From Lentimicrobium sp. (GTDB lineage: Bacteria; Bacteroidota; Bacteroidia; Bacteroidales; Lentimicrobiaceae): DNA of 64,000 nucleotides. The notes below the pieces were generated by a model. The model saw only the letters and a program-made list of their open reading frames with translations. It was not told where the DNA came from and did no database searches. This document shows, piece by piece, positions 37,790-47,437 of this stretch. The stretch is taken from positions 1-64,000 of the forward strand of contig JAMLHF010000006.1 of assembly GCA_023957275.1 (NCBI GenBank), read 5' to 3'. The translations under genes and the position numbers were made by a program. Every line of letters starts with the position of its first letter. Positions within the stretch are counted from its first letter, which is position 1.

Positions 37790-39022
37790 ATGAAATTTGA
37801 AGATTCAAATTTTGAACCGGTCATAAAGAAAAACCTGGCTACCGCCGGTTTTACCCGTCCTACCGATATACAGTTCAGGGCAATACCGCCCGTGCTGCGC
37901 GGCGAGGATGTGCTGGCCATTGCCCAGACCGGAACGGGGAAAACCGCGGCCTTCGTTATCCCGATTCTGAATATTTTGTTGCGCAACAAGCGCCCTGAAG
38001 CGGGGATCCGGTGCCTGGTGATGGTCCCTACCCGCGAACTGGCCCGGCAGATTACCTCGGTATTCAATACCCTTGGCAAAGGCAGTGGAATCAAAACGCT
38101 ATCTGTATTCGGAGGGGTGGAGCAGGAACCACAGATTGAAAGGCTCAACCAGGGGATAGATATCCTTGTTGCTACACCCGGCCGCATGTTTGATCTGGCA
38201 AGCCAGGGATACCTCTCAGTCGGTCAGGTACAGATACTGGTGCTGGATGAAGCCGACCATATGCTTGATCTGGGATTCATCAACGACATCAGGCAACTGG
38301 TAACAAAACTTCCCGCCCGAAGGCAAACCCTGTTCTTTTCAGCAACCATCAACCCTGAAATTAAAAAACTGGCTTATTCTCTGGTGAAGAATGCCATCCG
38401 TATTCAGATTTCACCCAAAGATCCGGTATCCAGAAACGTTGACCACAGCGTTGCCTTTATCGGGATGGACGACAAGCGCTTCTTTCTCGAACGCATGATC
38501 AATGATCATCCTGAAAGTAAAATTCTGGTTTTTGTGCGTACAAAGGTCAGGGCCGAAAGGGTCTGTGCCGCCCTTGAAAGGGTGGGCATCCAAAGCCGCG
38601 TTATGCATGGCGATGTGGAACAGAAAATACGGTTTGCCACCCTGAGCCAGTTCAGGGAGGGATTGTTCAGAGTGTTGATTGCTACGGATGTTACAGCCAG
38701 AGGTATTGATATCCCGGATGTGGAATACGTGGTGAATTACGACCTGCCCGAAAAGGCTGAGAACTACGTGCACCGTGTGGGCCGAACCGGTCGCGGTAAC
38801 CGGCGGGGTACGGCGGTTTCTTTCTGCAGTAATGAAGAAAAGCCCCTCCTTGATGCCATCGAAGCTTTTATGGAGAAGGAGATACAGGTACTCAATATCG
38901 ACCGTCAGGATTATGAAGCGATCGTTGACCTGGCCGTCGAAAGTCCAAAAGACTGGCGCTCGCTGATTGAACAGGCGGAGAAGGACGAAGAAAAACACCG
39001 CAAGGGGAAACGGAAGAAATAG
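37790..39022 (+). CDS. DEAD-box ATP-dependent RNA helicase (RhlE-like)
   Basis: 410 residues. Motifs in order: Q motif FTRPTDIQFRAIP, I AQTGTGKTAA, Ia PTRELARQI, Ib TPGRMFDL, II DEAD, III SAT, IV LVFVRTK, V ATDVTARGIDIP, VI HRVGRTGR. A short basic tail (EEKHRKGKRKK) probably contacts RNA. No specialised C-terminal domain of DbpA/CsdA, so it belongs with RhlE-type helicases that act in ribosome assembly and RNA turnover. Single gene, 88 bases after yafV. Confidence 0.95.
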   Translation: MKFEDSNFEPVIKKNLATAGFTRPTDIQFRAIPPVLRGEDVLAIAQTGTGKTAAFVIPILNILLRNKRPEAGIRCLVMVPTRELARQITSVFNTLGKGSGIKTLSVFGGVEQEPQIERLNQGIDILVATPGRMFDLASQGYLSVGQVQILVLDEADHMLDLGFINDIRQLVTKLPARRQTLFFSATINPEIKKLAYSLVKNAIRIQISPKDPVSRNVDHSVAFIGMDDKRFFLERMINDHPESKILVFVRTKVRAERVCAALERVGIQSRVMHGDVEQKIRFATLSQFREGLFRVLIATDVTARGIDIPDVEYVVNYDLPEKAENYVHRVGRTGRGNRRGTAVSFCSNEEKPLLDAIEAFMEKEIQVLNIDRQDYEAIVDLAVESPKDWRSLIEQAEKDEEKHRKGKRKK

Positions 39023-39225
39023 GGTTCCGGGAGGCCCGGCCGGTTGGAAGTTGACTCATCAGACCTGGCACTCCGGTTTTCCTCCTTATCCATATCGCTG
39101 AGCCTGATCAACCGGTATATTCCGCACTAATGCAACAAGCATTGCAGCTTATGGAAACGGTATTCCCGAATTCCGGCGCTCTGCCGGGCGTTTCAGTAAT
39201 ATCCGGATGAAATGCACATTTTAAC

Positions 39226-39233
39226 TAACTTTG
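39226..39233 (+). promoter_or_regulatory. TAnnTTTG -7 box for mfd
   Basis: TAACTTTG, 25 bases upstream of the GTG at 39259. Confidence 0.45.
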
Positions 39234-39258
39234 CAGCTTTCATTTAATCCGGCAAGCC

Positions 39259-42200
39259 GTGAAAGCTTCCCAACTGACTGAACACTACCGCAATAACGAG
39301 GCTGTTGCGGCTTTGGGTGTTTTATGCAATTCAAAAGAAACCTTCAGGATGCACCTGAAAGGAATGGCGGGCTCTGCCGCTGCCGTGGCGGCTTCCGCGG
39401 TGTTTGCCAATTCAGGCCCGCTTCATTTGATTATTCTTCCCGAAAAGGAAGAAGCCGCTTATTTTTTCAACGATCTTGAAAATCTGATGGGAGAACAGGA
39501 GGTGCCTTTCCATAAAAAGAAGGTGCTTTTCTTCCCAACCACCTACCGCCGGCCCTATGAAATAGAAAAGACCGACAATATCAATGTCCTGTCACGCACC
39601 GAAGTGATGAAGCGCATCGGTACGCGCGAGGGTGGCAGCCTGGTGGTTACCTATCCCGAAGCGCTGGCCGAAAAGGTGGTCAGCAAAGCATACCTGAAGA
39701 AAAATACCCTCAGAATGGGACTGGGAGAAAGCCTCTCCATTGATTTTGTCATTGACCTGCTGGCTGAATATGGTTTTGAGCGGGTCGATTTTGTTGTTGA
39801 ACCGGGGGAGTATGCCCTGCGCGGCGGGATCATCGACGTGTTTTCCTATACCAACGACCGGCCTTACCGGATAGAGTTTTTCGGAGATGACGTGGAGTCT
39901 ATCCGTACCTTCGACCCCGGAACGCAATTATCCATCGACCGGCTCGATCACATCACCATTACACCCAACGTGCAGGACAGGGCCCTGCAGGAAAAACGGG
40001 AGCCTTTCCTTTCCTATATCGGCCGTAATGCCGTGGTTTGGGTGCGCGACCTGGCGTTTGCCACCGACCGCATCGCAAAGGAGTTTGAGAAGGCTGAAAA
40101 GGCTTTCGCAGCGCTCTCGCCCGATATCCGGCATCTGGAACCCGGTGAGCTTTTTGTAAATGCGGAAAGCTTTAAGAGTGACATCCTTTCCCACCCGCTG
40201 ATCGAGTTTGGCAGCCATTTCCTGATCAAGGAAAGCGGGCAGATTGAGTTCAACATGCAGCCCCAGCCTTCCTTCAACAAAAATTTTGACCTGCTGCTGC
40301 AAAACCTTGATGAAAACAGCCGGGATGGGATCGCAAACCTGATTCTGGCTGACAACCCAAAGCAAACTGAGCGGATTCAGACCATTTTCAGCGATCTGAA
40401 AGCCAACCGGGGAATGACCGAAGCCGGTCTTAACTATGACCTGGTCAATCTTTCACTGCATGAAGGCTTTATCGACCGGGGGAATAAGCTGGCCTGTTAC
40501 ACCGACCACCAGATTTTCGACCGTTATCACAAATACCGCATTCGCGATGGTTTTGCCGGAAAGCAGGCCATCACCATGAAAGAGATTTATGACCTTCAGC
40601 CCGGCGATTATGTGACGCATATCGACCATGGGGTGGGGCGGTTCGACGGTCTGGAAAAAATTGAAAACAACGGCAGGCAGCAGGAGGCCATCCGGCTGAT
40701 TTATCAGAACAACGATATTCTTTATGTGAGCATTCATTCGCTGCACCGCATCTCGAAATATGTCGGCAAGGAAGGTACGGTGCCGTCGCTCAACAAACTG
40801 GGCTCCAATGCATGGAACAAACTGAAAAGCAAAACCAAGCAGAGGGTAAAGGATATCGCCAAAGATCTGATCAAACTCTACGCCGAACGGAAGGCTGCGG
40901 ATGGCTTTAACTTCAATCCGGATACCTACATGCAGCATGAGCTGGAAGCATCATTTATCTATGAGGATACCCCCGATCAGGTGAAGTCGACGGCGGACGT
41001 CAAGCGCGATATGGAGAAGTCATATCCCATGGACCGCCTGGTATGCGGGGATGTGGGTTTCGGGAAAACCGAAATTGCGGTGCGCGCGGCATTCAAGGCG
41101 GTAGCCGACAGTAAGCAGGTGGCAGTGCTGGTGCCGACAACCATTCTGGCTTTGCAGCATTACCGTACCTTCAGCGAACGCCTGAAAGAGTTTCCCTGCA
41201 GGGTGGATTACATCAACCGGTTCAAGAGCGCCAAACAGCAAAACAGCACATTGAAAGATCTGGAAGCGGGGAAAATTGACATCCTGATCGGGACACACCG
41301 GCTGGTGAGCCAGGATGTGAAGTTCAAAGACCTCGGCCTGATGATCATTGACGAGGAGCAGAAATTTGGCGTGGCAACAAAGGAGAAGCTGAAGAAACTG
41401 AAGGTGAATGTCGATACCCTGACCCTGACGGCTACGCCCATTCCGAGGACACTGCAGTTTTCACTGATGGGGGCGCGCGACCTGAGCGTGATCAATACAC
41501 CTCCTCCCAACCGCTATCCGGTTCAGACCGAATTGCATGCCTTTAATGAGGAGATCATCAGGGATGCCATTCATTTTGAGCTTTCACGGAGCGGACAGGT
41601 GTTCTTTGTGCACAACCGGGTAAACAACATCATCGAGGTGGCGGGCATGATTCAGCGGCTGGTGCCGGATGCCAAAATCGCCATCGGGCACGGGCAGATG
41701 GAAGGTCATAAGCTGGAAAAGATCATGCTCGATTTTGTGGAAGGATATTATGATATCCTGATAGCGACAACCATCATCGAATCGGGGCTTGATATCCCCA
41801 ATGTAAATACCATTATCATCAATGAAGCCCAGAACTATGGACTGAGCGACCTGCATCAGCTCAGGGGAAGGGTGGGGCGGACCAATAAAAAGGCATTCTG
41901 TTATCTGCTGGCCCCACCGCTTTCGGTACTCACCGATGAAGCCCGTAAAAGGCTGAAAGCCATTGAGGAATTCTCTGAGTTGGGCAGCGGGTTCAACATC
42001 GCCATGCGCGACCTCGACATACGCGGTGCCGGGAATATCCTCGGAGCGGAACAGAGTGGTTTTATCTCCGAAATCGGTTTTGAAATGTATCAGCGCATTC
42101 TCGACGAAGCAATTCTCGAGCTTAAAGAAACCGACTTTAAGGAGCTTTACCGCGATGAAATTCCTGTGCAAAAGGAATTTGTGAAGGAATGCCTGATCGA

Positions 42201-42660
42201 AACCGATCTCGAAATCATGCTCCCTGACAGTTATGTGACCAACATTACCGAAAGGCTGAGCCTGTATAAAGAACTTGACGGACTTGAAGCTGAGGAAGAT
42301 CTGCTGAAATTCCAGGAGAAACTGATTGACAGGTTTGGCCCGGTGCCCGCGCAAACCCAGGAACTGCTCAATACCATCCGGCTGCGCCGTATGGCCCGCA
42401 GGTTGGGATTCGAGAAAATCAGCCTTCGCAATGGATTTCTGTCGGCCACTTTTATCTCAAATCAGGATTCTCCTTTTTACCAGAGCAATATTTTCTCCAC
42501 GGTATTACAGTTTATACAGACCGATCACCGCAAGGTCCGCATGAAGGAGAACAACAATAAACTCAGCCTGAGTTTCAGGGAGGTACAGTCGGTTTCGCAG
42601 GCCATACAGGCCTTACTGCCACTGGAGGAAATGGTGCAGGCGAATGCAATGCAGGGCTGA
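39259..42660 (+). CDS. mfd: Transcription-repair coupling factor
   Basis: 1133 residues, GTG start. The UvrB-homology region (about 1-340) includes FFPTTYRRPYEIEKTD and RGGIIDVFSY. The RNA-polymerase interaction domain follows (about 440-520: PGDYVTHIDHGVGRFDGL). The translocase has Walker A DVGFGKTEIAVRAAF, DEEQ box IIDEEQKFGV, TATPIPRTL, and motifs V/VI in ATTIIESGLDIPNVNT and QLRGRVGR. The C-terminal TRCF domain (about 975-1080) is present. Role: it removes stalled RNA polymerase from lesions and recruits UvrA. Standard size and organisation. The gene ends near the terminator at 42732-42757 that serves the opposite strand. Confidence 0.98.
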   Translation: MKASQLTEHYRNNEAVAALGVLCNSKETFRMHLKGMAGSAAAVAASAVFANSGPLHLIILPEKEEAAYFFNDLENLMGEQEVPFHKKKVLFFPTTYRRPYEIEKTDNINVLSRTEVMKRIGTREGGSLVVTYPEALAEKVVSKAYLKKNTLRMGLGESLSIDFVIDLLAEYGFERVDFVVEPGEYALRGGIIDVFSYTNDRPYRIEFFGDDVESIRTFDPGTQLSIDRLDHITITPNVQDRALQEKREPFLSYIGRNAVVWVRDLAFATDRIAKEFEKAEKAFAALSPDIRHLEPGELFVNAESFKSDILSHPLIEFGSHFLIKESGQIEFNMQPQPSFNKNFDLLLQNLDENSRDGIANLILADNPKQTERIQTIFSDLKANRGMTEAGLNYDLVNLSLHEGFIDRGNKLACYTDHQIFDRYHKYRIRDGFAGKQAITMKEIYDLQPGDYVTHIDHGVGRFDGLEKIENNGRQQEAIRLIYQNNDILYVSIHSLHRISKYVGKEGTVPSLNKLGSNAWNKLKSKTKQRVKDIAKDLIKLYAERKAADGFNFNPDTYMQHELEASFIYEDTPDQVKSTADVKRDMEKSYPMDRLVCGDVGFGKTEIAVRAAFKAVADSKQVAVLVPTTILALQHYRTFSERLKEFPCRVDYINRFKSAKQQNSTLKDLEAGKIDILIGTHRLVSQDVKFKDLGLMIIDEEQKFGVATKEKLKKLKVNVDTLTLTATPIPRTLQFSLMGARDLSVINTPPPNRYPVQTELHAFNEEIIRDAIHFELSRSGQVFFVHNRVNNIIEVAGMIQRLVPDAKIAIGHGQMEGHKLEKIMLDFVEGYYDILIATTIIESGLDIPNVNTIIINEAQNYGLSDLHQLRGRVGRTNKKAFCYLLAPPLSVLTDEARKRLKAIEEFSELGSGFNIAMRDLDIRGAGNILGAEQSGFISEIGFEMYQRILDEAILELKETDFKELYRDEIPVQKEFVKECLIETDLEIMLPDSYVTNITERLSLYKELDGLEAEEDLLKFQEKLIDRFGPVPAQTQELLNTIRLRRMARRLGFEKISLRNGFLSATFISNQDSPFYQSNIFSTVLQFIQTDHRKVRMKENNNKLSLSFREVQSVSQAIQALLPLEEMVQANAMQG

Positions 42661-42731
42661 AACGAAAATCAGGTTTTTGCCACAGAAAAGCCATTTGATT
42701 GATGATTAACCGGGTATGCCCGGCATAAAAA

Positions 42732-42757
42732 AAAGGCCACCCTTTCGGATGACCTTT
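42732..42757 (-). terminator. Intrinsic terminator of TonB-receptor/DUF5689 operon
   Basis: On the minus strand an 11-pair stem (AAAGGTCATCC / GGGTGGCCTTT, two G-U pairs) with GAAA tetraloop, then TTTTT. It lies 21 bases past the stop at 42778. Confidence 0.9.
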
Positions 42758-42777
42758 AAACAATATTCAGCGAAAGC

Positions 42778-44475
42778 TTAGTTCGAACTTACAACCACCC
42801 GGCTGATTTCCCAGGTGCCGGCTTTACTCGTGGTACTGATGTATTTGAAAGCGATCCTGATGTCATCGCCTTCCCAGTTTGCAAGACTTATCTGGCTGGT
42901 GTTTGCAAAAGTCCAGCTGTTGCCGGCACTTCTGGTGAAACCGCTGAGTTCGGTCCAGGAAGCTTCGCTGGGATCGCCATTGCCGCTGTAGTCAGTTGAA
43001 ATCAGTACTTTAACGTCATCCATGTTGTTGACGAAGTTAACCGCTTCGCGGAACATCAGTTCAACGCCGGTTTTTCCGGCCAGCGAAATCACCGGTGAAA
43101 TCAGCCAGTCTTCATTGGCGAAATAATTGGGTGCAACATATCCGGTCATCGTTACGCACCCGCCGTCGTAGGTATCGCCGAACCATTTCTGATCGCCGAG
43201 TACACTATATTCGGTAAATGAACCGAGGGTCTGGTTGAATTCTTCAGTAAAGAAGCCGGTGGCGGGGATGATACCGTTGCCGTCGAGCCAGTATCCGGTC
43301 AGGTTCTTAACACCCGGCTGTGAAAAGTAATTTTCGAGTGTGCCAAGCACTTTGACAATTTTCCCTTTGTTTCCGGGTGTGGTTACCAGGTTAAGGGCTT
43401 CGCGGATGGCTCCTGACGGGAGTTGAACCGGCATACAGTTGGCGGGATTGGTTTCTTCGGCACTGCCGGCAATCAGCAGGTTGGTGTTGGTAACAAAGGG
43501 ACCGGCAAAATTGGGTACATTTTCTGTTCCAACTTCAATATTTCCAACGATGTAGCCTTCTACCCATACCGGGTCTGTTCCCGTGGTGGTCAAGGCTCTG
43601 GCAACATCGTAAGGATCTTCAAAGGTTCCGCTTCCGCTTCCGGGAGGAGGAGGTGCTTCACCACCAAAATCAATCAGATCATCTATGCTTCGAAGGGTGA
43701 ATTGCCAGGTTGAACCAAAGGCAGTGAGGATTCCAACGGCAGTTCCGTAACCTCCAGGAAGGGTATCACCGGCGAAGTTACAGTACTTACTGGTTCTTAC
43801 GGTAATGCTTTTCCCTCCCTGGTCAATCAGGGTGCGGTTGGTATTGTCAACATCCTGGGGCGCAAACAATTCGCCGACTTCAACAAAGCGTACATTTTCA
43901 ATTTTTACCAGGGTGCTCATGCGGGCATCTTTGATAATTTCGGCCGATTGGGTGGGCAGAGAAGCCAGACTCAGCGTTCCCGGCTCGGGGACGGCTCCGG
44001 GCAAACCATCACGGTAAAGATGGGCGCCGATATAGATCTCCGGTAAACGGCCGATGCTGCCGTTGTAGATATACCCCAGCTGAATCAGGTTGTTGTAGTC
44101 ACCGACATACAAGCCTTTGCATTTGATATAAATGCGCTGTCCAAGCTTGTATTCGTTGTAAAGAGAAGTTTTGTCAAGTGACAGTTCTATGGCGGCGGTT
44201 TCATCCTGTATCACCATCTTCTTGTAAAGGTTGCCGCTTTCGTCATTGGCTACCACAATTCCGCTGATGATAATGTCCTGATCGATCAGGGTAAGTGTAC
44301 GGCTGAGGGTGTCGAGGTAGAAGTTTTTAAGCTGCTGAATGCTGCGGTTAGCTTCAAATTCAACTGTGGGAACAACAATGGGTGGTTCTTCAAACTCTCC
44401 GTCAACACATGAGGTAAGGTTAACAGAAGCCAGGATAATGAATAACCCTGCGAAAATTTGCCAGATTCTTTTCAT
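42778..44475 (-). CDS. DUF5689-type surface lipoprotein with OB-fold-like and adhesin-like domains
   Basis: 565 residues. Lipobox NLTSC with lipidated Cys23, followed by VDGEFEE, an acidic stretch like the Bacteroidota signal for surface-exposed lipoproteins. A DUF5689-like region (about 35-265) includes an OB-fold-like core (ISGIVVANDESGNLYKK, YKLGQRIYIKCKGLYVG). A second domain (about 285-405, EDPYDVARAL...VWVEGYIVG) resembles DUF6359, also OB-like. The last 155 residues (FFTEEFNQTLGSF...NEDWLISP) are a choice-of-anchor-J jelly roll. The gene begins 30 bases after the TonB-dependent receptor stop, so it is probably the receptor's surface partner. Ligand unknown; OB folds often bind nucleic acids or oligosaccharides. 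Confidence 0.85.
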   Translation of the reverse strand: MKRIWQIFAGLFIILASVNLTSCVDGEFEEPPIVVPTVEFEANRSIQQLKNFYLDTLSRTLTLIDQDIIISGIVVANDESGNLYKKMVIQDETAAIELSLDKTSLYNEYKLGQRIYIKCKGLYVGDYNNLIQLGYIYNGSIGRLPEIYIGAHLYRDGLPGAVPEPGTLSLASLPTQSAEIIKDARMSTLVKIENVRFVEVGELFAPQDVDNTNRTLIDQGGKSITVRTSKYCNFAGDTLPGGYGTAVGILTAFGSTWQFTLRSIDDLIDFGGEAPPPPGSGSGTFEDPYDVARALTTTGTDPVWVEGYIVGNIEVGTENVPNFAGPFVTNTNLLIAGSAEETNPANCMPVQLPSGAIREALNLVTTPGNKGKIVKVLGTLENYFSQPGVKNLTGYWLDGNGIIPATGFFTEEFNQTLGSFTEYSVLGDQKWFGDTYDGGCVTMTGYVAPNYFANEDWLISPVISLAGKTGVELMFREAVNFVNNMDDVKVLISTDYSGNGDPSEASWTELSGFTRSAGNSWTFANTSQISLANWEGDDIRIAFKYISTTSKAGTWEISRVVVSSN

Positions 44476-44505
44476 ATGATTTTTTTATTTTTTCTTGTTG
44501 AGTAA

Positions 44506-47229
44506 TTAGAAACGAAAGCCGATATTCAGGAAAAATGTCCTGCCATAGTAGTAATAATACCTTGACGGGAACTTGTTGATGTTTTTGTTTTCGAAATCGA
44601 AACGCATCTGCTCATATCCGCCGGTAGCAATTTCCTGATTGTCGAGAATATTGCTTACGCTGAAATTCAGGTTAAGGTAGTACTGGCTCCAGATGCGGAA
44701 CGATTTGCCGATTGAGGCGTCCAGGGTCATGCCGCTGGGTAGCTTTTCCTGGCTGATAATGCCTGAAATCCGTTCATCGCCCGGATCCATGCCGGCGAGT
44801 GCTGATGAAGTACGGCGTTCCGGATTGAAATCCAGGTAGATATTGTCGTAATAGTTTACATTCACATCCACAAACAAGAATCCTGGCCCTGCATATTTAA
44901 TCCCCAATGAACCGGCTGTCTGGGGTGTTCCGGAAACATAGAAATACTTGCTGTAAATGGATTTTGTTATATCGGGACGCGATCCGTTCTCAACAGTAAT
45001 CACTGCACTTGGCCTGTTGGTGTAACGGTAATTGCCCAGGTTTGCGGCACCGACTACAGAAAATGCAGAGGTAATTTTAACTTCGGCACCAGCTTCTATT
45101 CCCTGATGGACTTTGTCGATATTATACATGGCGTGATTCACAAATGTACGCAGGGAGTCGTGATAGAAACTGTTGATCTCGTTCTGGTTTTTGAAAAGCG
45201 TGTGATAAACAGTGATTCTTGCCTTCACTAAAGGAGCGCGCAGGTGGTAGCTGAGTTCTCCGCTGACAATATTTTCACTGCTGAGGTCAGGAACTACCGC
45301 ATCGCGCACCCTGGAAGAGATAAACGAATTCCTGATGTATGGGGCGCGCGTCATGATCGTGGCATTTCCTTCAACGAAGTGACGGCCGGTAAATTTATAT
45401 GTTGCTCCTGCCTTAACTGCGTAATCGAAAAATTTGTATTTCTCTCCTTCTCCAAATGAATTCTCAGGATACCGGCCATTGCGCATAAACCCCTCGCGCC
45501 AGAAAGTAGTGTGTGTCAATTGTAACCCGGCGTAATAATCTACCTTTTGGGATGAAAAGTTTGCAACACCCCAGATATTGGCAGAATTCTGATGAAGCTT
45601 GTAATCATAACCAAACTTATCACCTTCCTTAATAACACGGTCCGGGTTATTCAGGTCGTTTTGCAAAATGGTATCATTGCCCGAAAAATCACGCTCTGCA
45701 AACTGGTCCACATCAATCCAGAATTCTCCGCCGAGCAGGTCGTGGAGGGTTTTATAGAAAGAGCCGGTATTGCGGTTGTATTCTATTCCTCCGTCTATCC
45801 TGATTTTATCATTGATTTCATGATTTAAGAAAGAGGTAAGGTTGAGCTGCTGCTGATCGTTGTGGCGGTTTTCGATGGTATAACGGGCCTGTTTACCTTC
45901 CAGGTTGGCAAGGTAATTGGTCTGGTATAGCTTGTCCCAGTTTACCTGCCTTGTATTTACATCATTTTTCCAGCGTTCGGCATAAGCGGCTGCAATGGCC
46001 GGATCGTAAGGTTCGGGGCCTGTAGAGGGGTAATAACTTGGCAGATAACGGTAATAATCGGGTCTGGGGTCGGACGAGTTGTACCAGTTAAGCGCTGTTG
46101 TGCCGGTTTCACCGAAAAGATAGGAAACGGAACTGGTGAGCTGGGTTTTATCAGAAGGTTTCCAGTAATGATTGAGAATTATAACCGGCTGATTCATAAT
46201 GCGTTCCCGTGCATTGCGCACCTTGCCGTCCTGATAGCCCCAGTTGGGATTGTAGTAATTGGTGCCGCTCAGGTCATAGGCTTCCTGGGTGGAGCCTCCC
46301 TGCATTCCGCGGCGCACCGGGGCAACAAATGCCGTGAATGCGAGGCTGTGCTGGTCGTTCAGCTTGCGCTCCACGCCGATAAATCCGGCCCATGCATCGT
46401 AATAAGTGCCTTCAATATAACCGCCGTTTCCCCAGCGCCTGGATCCGCTCACGGTAACGGCCCAGTTGTTGTCCATCATCCCGGTGGAATGGGTAAACAT
46501 CAGCCGGTTGGTATAGGTGCGGTTGGTAAGGCTGTAGGTAAGTTTGGTCTGTGCCCGGTGCTGCGAAGCACGGGTAATGATGTTGGTGACACCACCGAGA
46601 TTACCGAAGGAAAAACTGGACGGAGCCAGCCCGTTAACGGATATCTTGTTCCGGGTGGCATCGTTGAGTCCGCCCCACAATGCCCACGTTGTACGACCGG
46701 TTTCCACATCGCTGATGGGTGTGTTGCCGATATAGGTGCTGCCCAGGTCGTTGTCATAACCACGCATCCTGAAATAGGCCGGACCGAATGTATAGGCAGC
46801 TGTAGATACGAATACATCATTCGAGGAGCTGAGCAACCCTGATATGTTCTGACCTTTTGAGTCATCATCAGAATCAGAAGAAGAAATGCTGATTTCCGCC
46901 AGCCCTCCGCTTAAAATGTCGGCGATAAACGTTGGGGTCATTTTTATGGTACCCAGGTTTGTTGTCTCACTCACAGTGACCCGTTGGATAATATCCTCGT
47001 AGCCCTGCAATGAAAATTCAACAATGGCCTCACCGGCAGCGATTCCGCCCAGGCTGAAAATTCCTTCAGCATCGGTAAAGGCTTGCTGGGTGCCTGTCTT
47101 GACGGTAACCGAAGGCAGCGGTTTGCCGCTTTCCTTATCGGCCACCCTCCCCGTTACCAGGCCGGTTTGGGCATAAATACCCGGCAACAGGCTGAGGGCC
47201 AGCAGTAAAGTCAATAATTTTTTGGTCAT
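44506..47229 (-). CDS. TonB-dependent receptor with N-terminal carboxypeptidase-regulatory-like domain
   Basis: 907 residues. Signal peptide MTKKLLTLLLALSLLPGIYAQ, then a CarboxypepD_reg-like domain (about 22-100: GLVTGRVADKESGKPLPSVTV), a serine/aspartate-rich linker (SSSDSDDDSKG), a plug domain (about 130-230: FRMRGYDNDLGSTYIGN), and a long beta-barrel ending in an aromatic strand NIGFRF with terminal Phe. It imports a bulky substrate across the outer membrane using TonB energy. It is not SusC-like in length. It is paired with the DUF5689 lipoprotein and divergent from a secreted endonuclease/phosphatase-family gene, hinting at a phosphate-ester or nucleic-acid ligand. Confidence 0.93.
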   Translation of the reverse strand: MTKKLLTLLLALSLLPGIYAQTGLVTGRVADKESGKPLPSVTVKTGTQQAFTDAEGIFSLGGIAAGEAIVEFSLQGYEDIIQRVTVSETTNLGTIKMTPTFIADILSGGLAEISISSSDSDDDSKGQNISGLLSSSNDVFVSTAAYTFGPAYFRMRGYDNDLGSTYIGNTPISDVETGRTTWALWGGLNDATRNKISVNGLAPSSFSFGNLGGVTNIITRASQHRAQTKLTYSLTNRTYTNRLMFTHSTGMMDNNWAVTVSGSRRWGNGGYIEGTYYDAWAGFIGVERKLNDQHSLAFTAFVAPVRRGMQGGSTQEAYDLSGTNYYNPNWGYQDGKVRNARERIMNQPVIILNHYWKPSDKTQLTSSVSYLFGETGTTALNWYNSSDPRPDYYRYLPSYYPSTGPEPYDPAIAAAYAERWKNDVNTRQVNWDKLYQTNYLANLEGKQARYTIENRHNDQQQLNLTSFLNHEINDKIRIDGGIEYNRNTGSFYKTLHDLLGGEFWIDVDQFAERDFSGNDTILQNDLNNPDRVIKEGDKFGYDYKLHQNSANIWGVANFSSQKVDYYAGLQLTHTTFWREGFMRNGRYPENSFGEGEKYKFFDYAVKAGATYKFTGRHFVEGNATIMTRAPYIRNSFISSRVRDAVVPDLSSENIVSGELSYHLRAPLVKARITVYHTLFKNQNEINSFYHDSLRTFVNHAMYNIDKVHQGIEAGAEVKITSAFSVVGAANLGNYRYTNRPSAVITVENGSRPDITKSIYSKYFYVSGTPQTAGSLGIKYAGPGFLFVDVNVNYYDNIYLDFNPERRTSSALAGMDPGDERISGIISQEKLPSGMTLDASIGKSFRIWSQYYLNLNFSVSNILDNQEIATGGYEQMRFDFENKNINKFPSRYYYYYGRTFFLNIGFRF

Positions 47230-47407
47230 TGGAATCAGTTTAAGAAAATGTTTTGATGTAGTTTGCTCTTTTTAAGGGACAATAATCCCAAATTATTAAT
47301 TTTCTGCAAATGAACAAAAATTTATGTTTGCTCTGCCCGCTTATACAGATTTTGTATTTCTTTTTGCAATCTGCCGGCTGCCCCTGTATGATAAAACGGA
47401 TATTCAA

Positions 47408-47415
47408 TATCTTTG
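47408..47415 (+). promoter_or_regulatory. TAnnTTTG -7 box for EEP-family gene
   Basis: TATCTTTG, 22 bases upstream of the ATG at 47438. Confidence 0.45.
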
Positions 47416-47437
47416 CCGCAGTTAAACTGCTTATATA

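Noticed and set aside
41584..42354. 256-codon minus-strand open frame
   Set aside because: Antisense to mfd, which is unmistakable in the other strand; no domain is visible.
46168..46842. 224-codon plus-strand open frame
   Set aside because: Antisense to the TonB-dependent receptor; composition is that of a mirrored coding strand.
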